Below are positions 10,288-19,298 of a DNA stretch of 64,000 nucleotides, piece by piece. The DNA is taken from positions 186,001 through 250,000 of the forward strand of contig CAWBGB010000007.1 of NCBI GenBank assembly GCA_963788285.1, read 5' to 3'. Each line of letters begins with the position of its first letter. Within the stretch, counting starts at the first letter, position 1. The position numbers and the translations under genes are program-made. The DNA comes from Alicyclobacillus_A sp963788285 (GTDB taxonomy: Bacteria > Bacillota > Bacilli > Alicyclobacillales > Alicyclobacillaceae). A model generated the notes under the pieces. That model saw only the letters and a list, made by a program, of their open reading frames with translations. It was not told the origin of the DNA and ran no database searches.

Positions 10288-11544
10288 TTACTTCGATGCT
10301 TTCGCCATGAACGCTTCGATGTCTTCAACCGTCTTGAGAATATTTTGTGACAGATTTTCTTGTCCGTTCTCCGTGACAAGGACGTCGTCCTCAATGCGGA
10401 TTCCGATGGACTCTTCTTCGATGTACAGGCCCGGTTCAATCGTGATAACCATACCAGGTTGCAGCGGATCGTTTTCATCCAGCGTGGTTACATCGTGAAC
10501 GTTGAGGCCCAGCTGGTGTCCCACGGAGTGGTAGTAGTAGCGCGAAATTTCCGCGTCGTCCTGAATCAACCCAATTGACTTTAACCCGTCGGCAAGGAGC
10601 CGCTTCGCCAGGTCGTTCAACTGCTTCCAGGTGACACCCGGCTTGACGGCGGCGATGAGTTCCTCTTCCGCGTTCAGGACAATGTTGTAAATCTCTTTCT
10701 GGCGTTCTGTGAACTTCCCATTGACTGGGAACGTCCGACTGATGTCCGCGCTGTAGTACTTGTACTGAGCGCCCAGGTCGAGCAGGACGAGATCTCCATC
10801 TTTCGTCTGCTGGTCATTCTCTTCGTAGTGGAGAATGACGCCGTTTTGGCCGCTGGCGATGATGGACGTAAATCCTGGCTCTTTCACGCCGTGGAGCTTG
10901 AGCGGGAAATCGTAGTACGCCTCCAACTCATATTCCATCATGCCAGGTTTGGCGTTGGCGAGCAGATTTTCAATGCCCTGTCGCGTGATGTCAATCGCCT
11001 TGCGGATGTTGTTGATTTCTTCCTCGCTCTTGATGAGCCGCAAGGTGGCCAGCTCTCGGTGAACGTTCCGGATCTGTAGATACGGGTGTTTGCGAGCCAG
11101 TTCAGCTGCGAATTCGTGTGCCTTCGAAAGCGGCTGTTGCCAGGAAGCACGGCCGAGGTCCAGGTACACAGCGTCACAGCGCTTCCTCGCCAAGTGGCGT
11201 CCGAGTTGCGCCTCAAAGCTATCGAGAAAATATACACTGTCAATGCCGGACACAGCTTTTGCCTGTGCAACCGTCATGCGGCGGCCGACCCACTTTTCCA
11301 GAACCGGATCGGCTTCTTCAATGAAGAGGGTTTCAGTGACCGTCTCCCCTTGCTTGGTCAACATCAAGATCATGTTCGGACGGGTGATACCGGTTAGGTA
11401 ATAAAAATTACGGTTGGGTGTGTAAGTATAGTCGACGTCCTCAGACTTGTGCGGCGCGGTGCCGGAAAATAACAATACCATGGAGTCATTGTCAAGCGCT
11501 TTGGATAACGCCTTTCTGCGCTCACTGTACATTTCACTCGTCAT
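10288..11544 (-). CDS. M24 family Xaa-Pro aminopeptidase
   Basis: About 418 residues. The N-terminal ~130 residues match the aminopeptidase P N-terminal domain, and the C-terminal pita-bread domain has all five expected metal ligands: Asp in VLLDLGAQY, Asp in SADISRTFP, His in SVGHQLGL, Glu in ITIEPGLY and Glu in IRIEDDV. It removes an N-terminal residue preceding proline, using two metal ions. Two ATGs lie close together (11550, 11544); GAAGGGAG is only 3 bases from the first and 9 from the second, so 11544 is preferred. Its own terminator separates it from the MMPL gene. Confidence 0.92.
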   Translation of the reverse strand: MTSEMYSERRKALSKALDNDSMVLLFSGTAPHKSEDVDYTYTPNRNFYYLTGITRPNMILMLTKQGETVTETLFIEEADPVLEKWVGRRMTVAQAKAVSGIDSVYFLDSFEAQLGRHLARKRCDAVYLDLGRASWQQPLSKAHEFAAELARKHPYLQIRNVHRELATLRLIKSEEEINNIRKAIDITRQGIENLLANAKPGMMEYELEAYYDFPLKLHGVKEPGFTSIIASGQNGVILHYEENDQQTKDGDLVLLDLGAQYKYYSADISRTFPVNGKFTERQKEIYNIVLNAEEELIAAVKPGVTWKQLNDLAKRLLADGLKSIGLIQDDAEISRYYYHSVGHQLGLNVHDVTTLDENDPLQPGMVITIEPGLYIEEESIGIRIEDDVLVTENGQENLSQNILKTVEDIEAFMAKASK

Positions 11545-11646
11545 GTGCATACGCTCCCTTCAGAGACCCATACACAAAGTATACAAGACGGGCTTGTACA
11601 TCCCCAAGATTGCGACTACTCTCGGAGAACATCTGGGAACTGTGGT

Positions 11647-12657
11647 TTATATCCCCTTTCCAAGGTAGGCCTCATTGGAATAACCCCGTGCCTCCCAGTA
11701 ACCGACGAGAGGTTTATCGCTAAACTCGACTCTGTTCACCCACTTGATGGATTTGTATCCGTACATTTTTGGAACGACTAAACGCACGGAAAACCTTGTT
11801 TTGTGCTTAAGGGTTTGCCGTTTAACTGATATGCCAACATGACGGTGGGATGGAGTGCTTCAGATAACGACAAGGATTCAGTATACACACCGTCAAACGA
11901 GTAAAAGTGTACATAGCTTGCCTGCGGTGAGGGTTTCACCAAATGGATGAATACCTTCAAATGTACACCCTTCCATTGGACGTTTGGCACGCTCCATCCT
12001 GTCACACATTGAAAGTCCGCTTGTTCCTGCAATGGATCAAGGGCGATGATGTCGCTCCATTTCAATGTCATCGGGTGGGCTACGAAACCATCGACTTTGA
12101 GCTGGTAGGTTGACAAGTCCGTTACTGGGTAACCCCCCGTTACTGTGTAGTAGGCAGCAAAGTCGGTTGCGGTGTCGATTGTTCCTTCCTCACCATTTCT
12201 GGAGTTGAACGAACGTGTCAGCCATCCGACTGGATCAGCTATGGTAAACACAGCCGCGCCTACAATCCCGGTCCCTAACCACTGCAAGAACAGTCTTCGC
12301 GTTGGATCCACGCGTGCATTTAAACCATCCTTGGCAGGTCGATAACCTATCGCTTTATATGCTGCATGAACAAGCAGCCACGCCGAGAGTGCGTACGACA
12401 TCCATCCATGCCAGTGGAATGCAAGGCTACGCCAGGTCGTCGCAAACAGGGTCACTTGCCAGATGAAAAATCCCGTAATCACGATGATGGTCCCGAACAC
12501 CAGTGGAAAAAACCCGGCGAATCAGTTTCCCGACAGGCCATTGTGCCAACAGCGGTATCAGCAAGGTCACACTGAAGATGAGGCCGAACACGATGTGAAC
12601 GTAATAGATAACAGGTAAGTACGTTATCAGCGCGGCGTGAATGGATGGCCCAGCCTA
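11647..12657 (-). pseudogene. Frameshifted cytochrome b/sulfite-oxidase-like molybdopterin oxidoreductase
   Basis: Three pieces of one gene are visible on the minus strand. A membrane piece (frame from about 12640 to 12515, with ITYLPVIYYVHIVFGL) has an in-frame TAG just upstream at 12655-12657. The main ORF (12500-11778) has membrane helices, LFLQWLGTGIVG, and a sulfite-oxidase-type molybdopterin domain with FQCVTGWSVPNVQWKGV holding the Mo-ligand Cys. The missing C-terminus (RLVVPKMYGYKSIKWVNRVE to stop at 11647) lies in a different frame immediately after GFPCV. A one-base deletion near 11782 and a second frameshift near 12510 explain this. The ancestor was probably a membrane-anchored oxidoreductase with a heme-b helix bundle. 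Confidence 0.75.
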
Positions 12658-12658
12658 C

Positions 12659-13161
12659 ATGGCGTTACCGGCTATACTCAAGAGTGATTCTGTGGCTGAA
12701 CAACCGCAAAATGCGCCGTTGAACTCCGCAACCACAATCAATCCGACAACACCTACTCAAGTACGTCATTCAGCGTCATCCAACAAGGCGAAACCACCCG
12801 CGAAGCCAAATGCGAAACAGCAAGTACAACAGTGGGTCACAGCTACCGTTCATGCACATCACAATGAACGACAACCTCGCTATATCGGACTATCAAAAAG
12901 CAATCCGAAGTGATCTTTCCAACTCAACGGCGTACATCAACTTGGGCGACATCTTTCGGTATATGAACAACCCTCTCGCGACTTTGGAATGCTATCAACA
13001 GGCATTGGACCCGGATCAGGCAAACTTCCATGCTTGGGAAAATCTCACAGAGCGCCAATATACACTAACAAAAAACAGGGGCTCAGAAGACGCTGGACCT
13101 GGCAATACATACACTCCGAGGAAATGACTACTGGGCTCTCTGGACTTTGTTACTTCACTGA
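12659..13161 (+). pseudogene. Decayed tetratricopeptide-repeat protein
   Basis: Three consecutive frames make up one degraded gene. The first (12659-12870) gives a Pro/Ala/Gln/Asn-rich linker (MALPAILKSDSVAEQPQN...). The second (12860-13070) gives two TPR-like units including AYINLGDIFRYMNNPLATLE. The third (13072-13161) gives KTGAQKTLDLAIHTLRGNDY and a stop. The TPR signature (xxLGxxxxxxxxxxxAxxxYxxAL) is clear only in the middle piece. The function of the intact ancestor is unknown; a secreted or membrane-anchored scaffold is possible given the linker. Confidence 0.55.
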
Positions 13162-13173
13162 CAGACTCCTTTA

Positions 13174-13206
13174 CAAAAACCCCCCTGTGTAGACTATCAG
13201 GGGGGG
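13174..13206 (-). terminator. Terminator downstream of the 13.2-13.7 kb gene
   Basis: CCCCCCTG (13180-13187) pairs with CAGGGGGG (13198-13205); on the minus strand the stem is followed by GTTTTTGTAA. It is 12 bases past the stop codon of the minus-strand gene, supporting that gene as transcribed. Confidence 0.75.
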
Positions 13207-13217
13207 CGAGTATGCTG

Positions 13218-13730
13218 TCAGTGGTTTGCCATGGAACGCACGGTGAAACTGTACGTCGGCTTTGTGACCTTGCGCGCGAGCACATCTGCAGGAACCTCAC
13301 CGAGTTTGTGAAGCGCCTCCAGCTTCTCTTTGTCTACCACTTCGACAACGCACTTTTTGCGCACGCTCGCTGATAGAAGAGGTATAATGTCCTGAATGTC
13401 ATACGTGGTATAGCGCGCGTTCATCACTGTGCGTTGCTGTTGAGAAAGTTCCAACCTTGCGCGCCCGTCTGTTGCTGTGATGATCTGGAGCCCCTGCTCC
13501 TTCATGTACGGTTCAATCACGTGGCGCAGCGCATCAAGTTCCTCTTTCAACGTTTTTTGTTGCTCATACAACCGTACATATTGATCCACTGCCACCTGAA
13601 TGTCTTTGTGAATACTTGCCGGCATCCAGCATTCCTCCCCGTCCCATACAAGCTTGCTTATTTTGTATGTTTGGGACGAGCCATTCATGCCGATTTTGCC
13701 AGTCTCGACAGTCGCAAGGGTCTCCAGCAC
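13218..13730 (-). CDS. Hypothetical protein with coiled-coil segment
   Basis: Up to 170 residues, not recognised. A central heptad-like stretch (about 45-75, VDQYVRLYEQQKTLKEELDA) suggests a coiled coil, followed by RARLELSQQQRTVMNARYTT and a C-terminal beta-rich tail. The GTG at 13730 has no clear ribosome binding site; the internal ATG at 13688 (MNGSSQTYKI) is an alternative that removes an unlikely Gly/Thr-rich leader. Its strong terminator argues for a real gene. It sits between decayed genes in the accessory zone and may be mobile-element derived, but nothing in it proves that. Confidence 0.6.
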   Translation of the reverse strand: MLETLATVETGKIGMNGSSQTYKISKLVWDGEECWMPASIHKDIQVAVDQYVRLYEQQKTLKEELDALRHVIEPYMKEQGLQIITATDGRARLELSQQQRTVMNARYTTYDIQDIIPLLSASVRKKCVVEVVDKEKLEALHKLGEVPADVLARKVTKPTYSFTVRSMANH

Positions 13731-13743
13731 GTGGATGGAGACC
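13718..13743. repeat. 9-bp inverted repeat at the 5' end of the hypothetical gene
   Basis: GGGTCTCCA (13718-13726) and TGGAGACCC (13735-13743) form a perfect stem around an 8-base loop. It covers the putative GTG start of the minus-strand gene. It could be a remnant terminator of the truncated permease gene upstream, or an operator; no T-run supports the former strongly. Confidence 0.4.
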
Positions 13744-13778
13744 CTGGTATAAATTTCTTATAACATTTCACACGCAGG

Positions 13779-13975
13779 TTACCGCTTGACGGAACTGCCA
13801 ACAAACCGCGAACAAAGTAGCGACTCAACAACACGTACACGAGCAAAGTCGGTAGTGCAGCGATAAATGCACCGGCCATCTGTACGTTCCGCTGCACAAT
13901 CTTTACAGATTTCATTGACACTGTCGTTTGAAGGGGAAAAATCAGTCGGAGATTTAACGACATGGGTAAATTCAA
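13779..13975 (-). pseudogene. C-terminal remnant of a sugar ABC transporter permease (MalG-like)
   Basis: The minus strand reads QMAGAFIAALPTLLVYVLL then SRYFVRGLLA. This is the hallmark C-terminus of carbohydrate ABC permeases, normally ending GLLAGSVKG; here the GSSVKR ending is found one frame away (stop at 13779), so a frameshift is present. Nothing upstream supplies the ~200 residues of the transmembrane core. Only this last helix survives. Confidence 0.6.
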
Positions 13976-14269
13976 GCATTTCTAATGGTTAATGCGGTAT
14001 GAGAATATTGTGTCAGTCCGTAAACATGGGAAAATTTTTTATTCATTGTCCGAACCGAAATCGAAAACTTGTTGCACATGTTACGAACGTTCATCTACGA
14101 ACCTGTTGCAAAAAAAAAGAACACCAACCAAGGAAACAGTCATAATGCATTGTGAAGATACATCACATTTATAGCGAAACATATTGATGACGCAGCGATG
14201 ATTCAAATTCACGAGGTGAGGCTGTTCAGACAGCTCCACCTCGTATGCCCCTTAGCCCTCTTGTCCGCA
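13976..14269. other. AT-rich non-coding stretch
   Basis: No plausible gene on either strand. The plus strand has several poly-A/T tracts (14028-14045, 14108-14120). It lies between the sugar permease remnant and the TetR remnant and is probably degraded intergenic DNA. Confidence 0.4.
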
Positions 14270-14807
14270 GAAAGGTCAGCCAGAATGAACCGTCTTCGCT
14301 TGTTCCAAGGTCCAAGCCCAACACCTCGCGCTTAGGCATTACAAGACCAAGAAGGACTTGCTCATCTCCATCGTGGCACCGGTCATGTCCAAATTGGTGG
14401 CCCCGTTTGTCCTGCGCGATTTCTATAAAGTCCTCGACTCCAACTACGCCAAGTACAAAGACTTTGCTCGAGCGTTCTTACCCAATCGCATGGAGTTTGT
14501 GAAAAAATACTTACCAATCCTTAAAATTATGATTCCCGAAATCCCATTTCAACCTGAATTGCAGGCGCAATTTAAGGAGCACGTGGGAAAACTGCTCGCA
14601 GATAGATTCCGAGCCATTGTGGTCCACTTCCAGGAACAAAGTCAAATCATTGACATCCCGCCGCATTCCGTGATGCGTATGACAGCGTCCGTCGTCATTG
14701 GATTTTTGCTCGCAAGGTTTTTGCTCCTACCCGAATTGGACTGGGACGATCCGCAGGAAATCGAGTACACGATTCAATTCATCATGCGCGGGCTACAGCC
14801 CTCTTGA
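14270..14807 (+). pseudogene. 5'-damaged TetR-family transcriptional regulator
   Basis: The open frame (14358-14807) encodes ligand-binding helices and ends in FIMRGLQPS, as many TetR C-termini do (Y..qFi..Gl). Just upstream in the same frame is ALRHYKTKKDLL, which matches the end of a TetR DNA-binding domain (LYRYFKSKEDLL). The rest of the helix-turn-helix (~35 residues) is not recoverable in any frame, and there is no start codon with a ribosome binding site. The surviving ORF starts at a TTG with none. The protein is therefore probably non-functional as a regulator. Confidence 0.65.
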
Positions 14808-15152
14808 AGAACAGCATCCGGTGCAAACCGAAAATCGGATGTCACAGAGGAAATGACCGTTGTCCCTATACACCCCACGTGTCAGGGACAACGTTTGGTT
14901 TCCGTCAACAGCCACGGCCGTCGCCTTCCCGACATTTGTCAAGCTTTTTGTTCGTGGCTATACATTCCCTCGCACGTTTCCTGTTCTTCCCCACAAGTCA
15001 ATGACGTAATACTGCCGGGTCCCGTGTTTCAGATTTGCTGATGATCGATAGGTCGTGTGAAAAAGAACACAAAGGTAGACAGAAAGGCTGCCATCGCAAA
15101 AACTGCTCCCGTTGACGGCTTGATTTTGGGAATTTGAGCAAACTTCACACCT
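14808..15152. other. No gene seen
   Basis: About 345 bases between the TetR remnant and the 15.2 kb gene. Short ORFs here (for example 14853-15041) lack ribosome binding sites and family resemblance. No strong hairpin or repeat was noticed. Confidence 0.5.
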
Positions 15153-15575
15153 TCACCCCCCTGTTCCAGGCTGATTGAACTTACTCATCAACCGTGCCCG
15201 ATAATCAATAAAGAACTCCTGCGTTTGTGGTAAATAGCCCTTTAATTTTGCATAACCAAACGGCGGTCCGCTGACGACAATGGAAATCGTTCTTGATCCG
15301 ATAAACGGACCCACGACGTTGATTTGGTCCGTAATAAGCAATAGAGCCGTGATCACGTCCAGGGCATCCAAGGCCAACTCCGCGCTTGGCGTCTTCGCTT
15401 CTATAGCGAATCCCGTGATGGGTCCAGACAAGGACAATCCAAATGACTCAGATGTCAAGAAAACCGAAGTGATTTTCAGTTGACCGGTCAAAAGAAACAC
15501 TGCAGTAAGGATGTCCAGACTGCGCAGGATCGTTTGTGGAATCAGATTCCAGTGGTTTTCTCCACCCCAAATCAT
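15153..15575 (-). CDS. Hypothetical protein with an internal duplication
   Basis: 140 residues from the ATG at 15575, which has GGAGGGAG about 6 bases upstream (the ORF extends to 15620 without a ribosome binding site). The protein contains two copies of a ~40-residue unit: LDILTAVFLLTGQLKITSVF followed by ...LSLSGPITGFA, and LDVITALLLITDQINVVGPF followed by ...IVVSGPPFGYA. The units share LD.(I/L)TA..L(I/L)T.Q and SGP..G.A. No catalytic motif or signal peptide is recognised. A secreted or surface beta-rich role is possible but unsupported. Confidence 0.65.
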   Translation of the reverse strand: MIWGGENHWNLIPQTILRSLDILTAVFLLTGQLKITSVFLTSESFGLSLSGPITGFAIEAKTPSAELALDALDVITALLLITDQINVVGPFIGSRTISIVVSGPPFGYAKLKGYLPQTQEFFIDYRARLMSKFNQPGTGG

Positions 15576-15739
15576 CTCGCTCCCTCCGAGGTCTGGATAA
15601 AACATCGTATTGCAAACCACTCAATATGAGCACGGCTAGCGCGCGAATGCCCACGGATCCATTCGAATCTGAGGCACCAGAGACCGTCGCGACGCACGGG
15701 GGGCCGTCAGTTGCGTCAACGAAGAACACTGTTGTGCCC

Positions 15740-16945
15740 TCAGATAGATGAACCCGAAGAGCGCTGTCGAATCGCCCTTGTCACGACCCAATCCATAGCA
15801 TAGGCCACAACAAGCAACACTGTAATGATAGTGACGATGCCACGCCATCCGTTGGCACTCCAGAACAGCCCGCCAACCGCACCGACGATGCTGGACCCTG
15901 CATAGTAAAACAGCAGATACAGCGAAGACGCCTGAGCGCGATAAGATGGTGTAAGTTGCCCGACCCATCCACTGGCGATGGCGTGCCCACCAAAAAAACC
16001 GAACGTAAATAGAGCTAGGCCTACAATTTTGAGAAGCAATGCTGGGAACAGCGTGACCAGACAACCGACTATAGAAATCGTGACAGAGATTCGTAGCGCC
16101 TTCGATTTTCCGACGAAGTCCGCTACCCGTCCCATCCACGTCGAGCTGAACGTTCCGGTAAGGTATACCACGAAGATAAATCCGACCAAAGTCTGACTGA
16201 GATGATACGGTGCACTCATTAACAGGTAGCTGATGTAGTTGTACATGGTGACAAAGCTACCCATGAGAAGGAATCCGAGTGTATAGATCCCAAGTAATAC
16301 GTGGTCACGAGCAGCGTGACTCAGCCGTGAAACGATGGCCTGAAAACCAATCCTCTGGGGGGAGAAGTGCGCTGGACGCGGAAGGTTAAACCAAAACCAG
16401 GTTGCTAGTACCATACTGATGATGCCAATGACAAGCACGGCAATCCTCCACGAAAACGCGTCAGTCAAGACACCTGTAATAATCCGGCCCGACATACCGC
16501 CAATGGACGTGCCACTCACATACAACCCCATCGCCATCCCTGCCGAATTAGGATGAAATTCCTCGTTGACGTACGCCATGGCGATGGACGGAAACCCCGC
16601 GAGCACAATGCCCTGTAATGTTCGCAATGCAAGCAGCGTGGGGTAGTTCGGGGCGACGGCAACGAGAATGGAGAGTGCTGCAGACGAAAAGAGCGAGACG
16701 GCCATGAGACGTTTGCGTCCCCACCGGTCTGAAACCCCCGATACCCACAACATGGAAACCGCAAGGGCTGCGGTGGCAAACGAGAGGGAGAGACTGGAGA
16801 CCGCAGGACTGACGTGAAACTGTCGGGACAATTCAGGCATGATGGGTTGGGTGGTATACAGGATGGCAAAGGTAATGAACGCGCCGGCAAACAACGCCAG
16901 CGTTGCTCGAACATAACCTACTTGCCCTCTCTGAATGTAGGACAC
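15740..16945 (-). CDS. MFS transporter
   Basis: 401 residues with twelve predicted membrane helices and the MFS loop 2-3 motif as WVSGVSDRWGRKRLM (G..sDR.GRk). A second-half counterpart is WMGRVADFVGKSKALR. It resembles YnfM/YfcJ-type drug or metabolite exporters; the substrate is unknown. The frame is open to 17107, but GAAGGGGG lies 8 bases before a GTG at 16945 whose product begins MSYIQRGQVGYVRATLALF, directly ahead of the first helix, so that start is used. No partner gene is adjacent. Confidence 0.88.
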   Translation of the reverse strand: MSYIQRGQVGYVRATLALFAGAFITFAILYTTQPIMPELSRQFHVSPAVSSLSLSFATAALAVSMLWVSGVSDRWGRKRLMAVSLFSSAALSILVAVAPNYPTLLALRTLQGIVLAGFPSIAMAYVNEEFHPNSAGMAMGLYVSGTSIGGMSGRIITGVLTDAFSWRIAVLVIGIISMVLATWFWFNLPRPAHFSPQRIGFQAIVSRLSHAARDHVLLGIYTLGFLLMGSFVTMYNYISYLLMSAPYHLSQTLVGFIFVVYLTGTFSSTWMGRVADFVGKSKALRISVTISIVGCLVTLFPALLLKIVGLALFTFGFFGGHAIASGWVGQLTPSYRAQASSLYLLFYYAGSSIVGAVGGLFWSANGWRGIVTIITVLLVVAYAMDWVVTRAIRQRSSGSSI

Positions 16946-17155
16946 TGTGAAGACCCCCTTCAAATCTGAGCGTTTTGCACATCGCCGACTTCCTGCATCT
17001 ATTCTCGCAAAGTCACACCCGACATACAAAATTCGTGTCCCGCTAGGCTCAAACTGGAGTCGCCAAGTTTCAGAAAGGGACTTCCAGCCAGTCGATGGAT
17101 GTCCCAATCCGGTTTCACGTCTTCTTACACTTGTATACGTCCACCTCGTCGTTCC

Positions 17156-18113
17156 TTAGAGCAACCCGGTTTCCTCGAGCCACTGTTTCGCTACGTCGGC
17201 AGCCTTCTTGTGCTGCAGATCCACCTCTTCGTTCAACTTCTGCATTTCACTGTCTGTAATCTTCCCTGCCAATTTGTTGAGCACCGACTGAAGTTCTGGG
17301 TGTGCCTTCAGGACGCTGTCCCGAATGATGAGGGCAGCGTAATAAGACGGGAACACGTGCTTATCGTCCTGCAGCAACACCAGATGGTTAGTAGGAATGT
17401 TGCCGTCCGTCGAAAGGGCGTCAATGACATCGACTTTCTTGTTGTTAAGTGCCTGATACTTCAGCCCAATCTCCATTGACTTGACGGACTTGAACTGCGT
17501 TCCGTACAGTTTCTCCATAGCCGGCAAGCCGTCGGCGCGCGTGATGAAGTCCTGCTCCGTCCCCAATGTCAATTGATTGCACTTCTTCGCAAGTTGTGAA
17601 ATGCTGGTGATACCCATTTGCTGTACTTGGTCAGCACGCATCGCCATCGCGTAGGTGTTGTTAAATCCTATCGGCTCAAGCCACGTGATGTGGTACTTTT
17701 GTTCAAACTACTGTTTGACCGTGTCGTACACCTTTTGCGGATCCGTCATCGGCTTCTCTTTGAGAATATTAGCGAGTCCCGCGCCCGTATACTCCACGTA
17801 CACGTCGATGTTACCGCTCTGCATCGCGTTCCAGATCACATTGCTATCCAGCCACGACTTCATCGTCACGTGCAGCTTCGTGTCGTGTTCAATCAGGTCT
17901 TTCATCATGTTTGCCATGATGTCCTGTTCGGTAAAGTACTTACTCCCACGACAATCGTATATCGGACCTGTCTTGGGTAACTCCGCACGCACTGACACCT
18001 ACTGTCAGCCTTAGTGCCGTGACCACAGCCATCGCACCACGGGTTACATGCTTGTACCACACTTGCTTGATCTTGTTCGATAGATTCAAAACAAACGTTC
18101 CCCCCAGTCTCAT
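17156..18113 (-). pseudogene. Osmoprotectant (glycine betaine/choline) ABC substrate-binding protein, interrupted
   Basis: Three pieces align to one OpuCC/OsmF-like lipoprotein. From ATG 18113 the frame encodes a signal sequence ending GVSACG (lipobox). A shift near 17955 leads to the frame GSKYFTEQDIMA...DVYVEYTGAGLANIL. A TAG at 17708-17710 (VKQ*FEQKYH) then interrupts it. The same frame continues as NNTYAMAMRADQVQQMGITS and LPAMEKLYGTQF, ending in ADVAKQWLEETGLL. EYTGAG and NNTYAMAMR are diagnostic for this family, which binds quaternary ammonium solutes outside the cell. One nonsense codon and at least one frameshift make it non-functional. Confidence 0.8.
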
Positions 18114-18129
18114 TCCTTAGGCCCCACGG

Positions 18130-18480
18130 TTTACCCGAGTATACCTCGTCCAGCCTACGAGAGCTGATCTCAGACTTGTTGCTGCGCGACGCTTTCGCGT
18201 CCACGCGCAATCTACGGGGTGTCAGTCGCCTGTCTAGCCACATAAGCAACACGTCAAAGACAATGGCCAGCAATGTCGCCGGGATGGCGCCCTGAGGATG
18301 GTCGCCGTATCAATCATGTCAGTACCTCGCATGATGATGTCCCCTAACCCGCCGGCACGGATAAACGTAGCCAGTGTAACCAGCAACCCCTACACTTGCA
18401 GCCGAAAGTCCAATTACCAATTGCAATTCTGTTGGCTCCTGATGGATGACCGAACTAACAGTGCTTCTCGTGATGGTATC
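18130..18480 (-). pseudogene. Remnant of the cognate osmoprotectant ABC permease
   Basis: Minus-strand pieces in successive frames read IGLSAASVGVAG (about 18410-18375), LVTLATFIRAGGLGDIIMRG with DMIDTATIL (about 18380-18300), then LLAIVFDVLLMWLDRRLTPR (about 18270-18210). Together these match the C-terminal half of OpuCB/OpuCD-type permeases (GAGGLG...ATLLAIxxDxLL). Frameshifts lie near 18295 and 18385. It is directly upstream of the binding-protein remnant, as in intact operons. No ATPase gene is found nearby. Confidence 0.65.
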
Positions 18481-18911
18481 AAACGGCTCAAAAGCCAAGT
18501 CTCTTAAAGACAGCAAACTGCTTGAGGCCAATGATGATGAACCGGCAGTACCACCACTCAACTCTCGCTCTGTACACATCTGCCGTCAGCTACGTTGTAC
18601 ACACGGGTGGCCGGATAATGCCGATCAATGTCCCCACGCAAAAGGATTGAATCTGCTCTTGGATCGGAAGTTCACTCAGTATGAGGCCTACATTCGAATA
18701 CCGTTCGCGTGACAAACGGACAACTGGCTGCAACATGTCGTAGATGGCGATCCGACAAATTCCCACGACGAGTTTGCCCATATGCCCCAACTCAGTGCGG
18801 TGGGCACTGTGCACGGCTTCCCCAATCTTGGCAGGCGCTGGCTTGAGTTCGATTATATATTGGACAGATGGATTCATTCTGGGTAGGCTTTTAGGCAGGA
18901 GTTGATGTTTC
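18481..18911. other. Probable permease debris and lrgA upstream region
   Basis: No intact gene. The long minus-strand frame over 18590-19291 is mostly the antisense of lrgA. The 5' half of the permease would be expected here but no convincing motif is readable. The last ~60 bases carry AGGAG ahead of lrgA. Confidence 0.4.
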
Positions 18912-19298
18912 GTGAAAATCATCAGATTGGCGTTGCAAATCGGCCTGCTGACTGCACTGTCTATCTTCGGTAACTGGGTATCCAGACTGACACACTTACC
19001 GATTCCCGGGAGCATGATTGGGTTGGTTGTACTATTCGCTTTGTTGCAGTTGCGTGTCATCAAACTAGAGTGGGTTGAACTCGGTGGCAACTGGCTGATC
19101 TCCAACATGCTGTTGTTCTTTGTACCATCCGCGCTAGGCATTATCCAATACGGGTCACTGCTCAAAACGGAAGGTTTGAAGCTCGTTCTCGTGATTGGCA
19201 TGAGCACAGCAGCGGTGATGATGACTACCGGACTTGTTGCGGAAAAGTTCACACAGTGGAGACGTAAAGGAGGGGAGCAGCGTGCTCTCAATGATTAG
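18912..19298 (+). CDS. CidA/LrgA family holin-like protein
   Basis: 128 residues with four hydrophobic segments and the family signature LPIPGSMIGLVVLF near residues 35-50. CidA/LrgA proteins are small holin-like membrane proteins that work with a CidB/LrgB partner, in systems linked to murein hydrolase control and, for some members, pyruvate/overflow metabolite transport. The start is a GTG with AGGAG about 10 bases upstream. Its stop codon overlaps the start of the lrgB-like gene, indicating an operon and translational coupling. Confidence 0.88.
   Translation: MKIIRLALQIGLLTALSIFGNWVSRLTHLPIPGSMIGLVVLFALLQLRVIKLEWVELGGNWLISNMLLFFVPSALGIIQYGSLLKTEGLKLVLVIGMSTAAVMMTTGLVAEKFTQWRRKGGEQRALND

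Noticed and set aside
18590..19291. 233-residue minus-strand ORF
   Set aside because: Mostly antisense of the LrgA-like gene, whose motifs and coupling to LrgB are clear.
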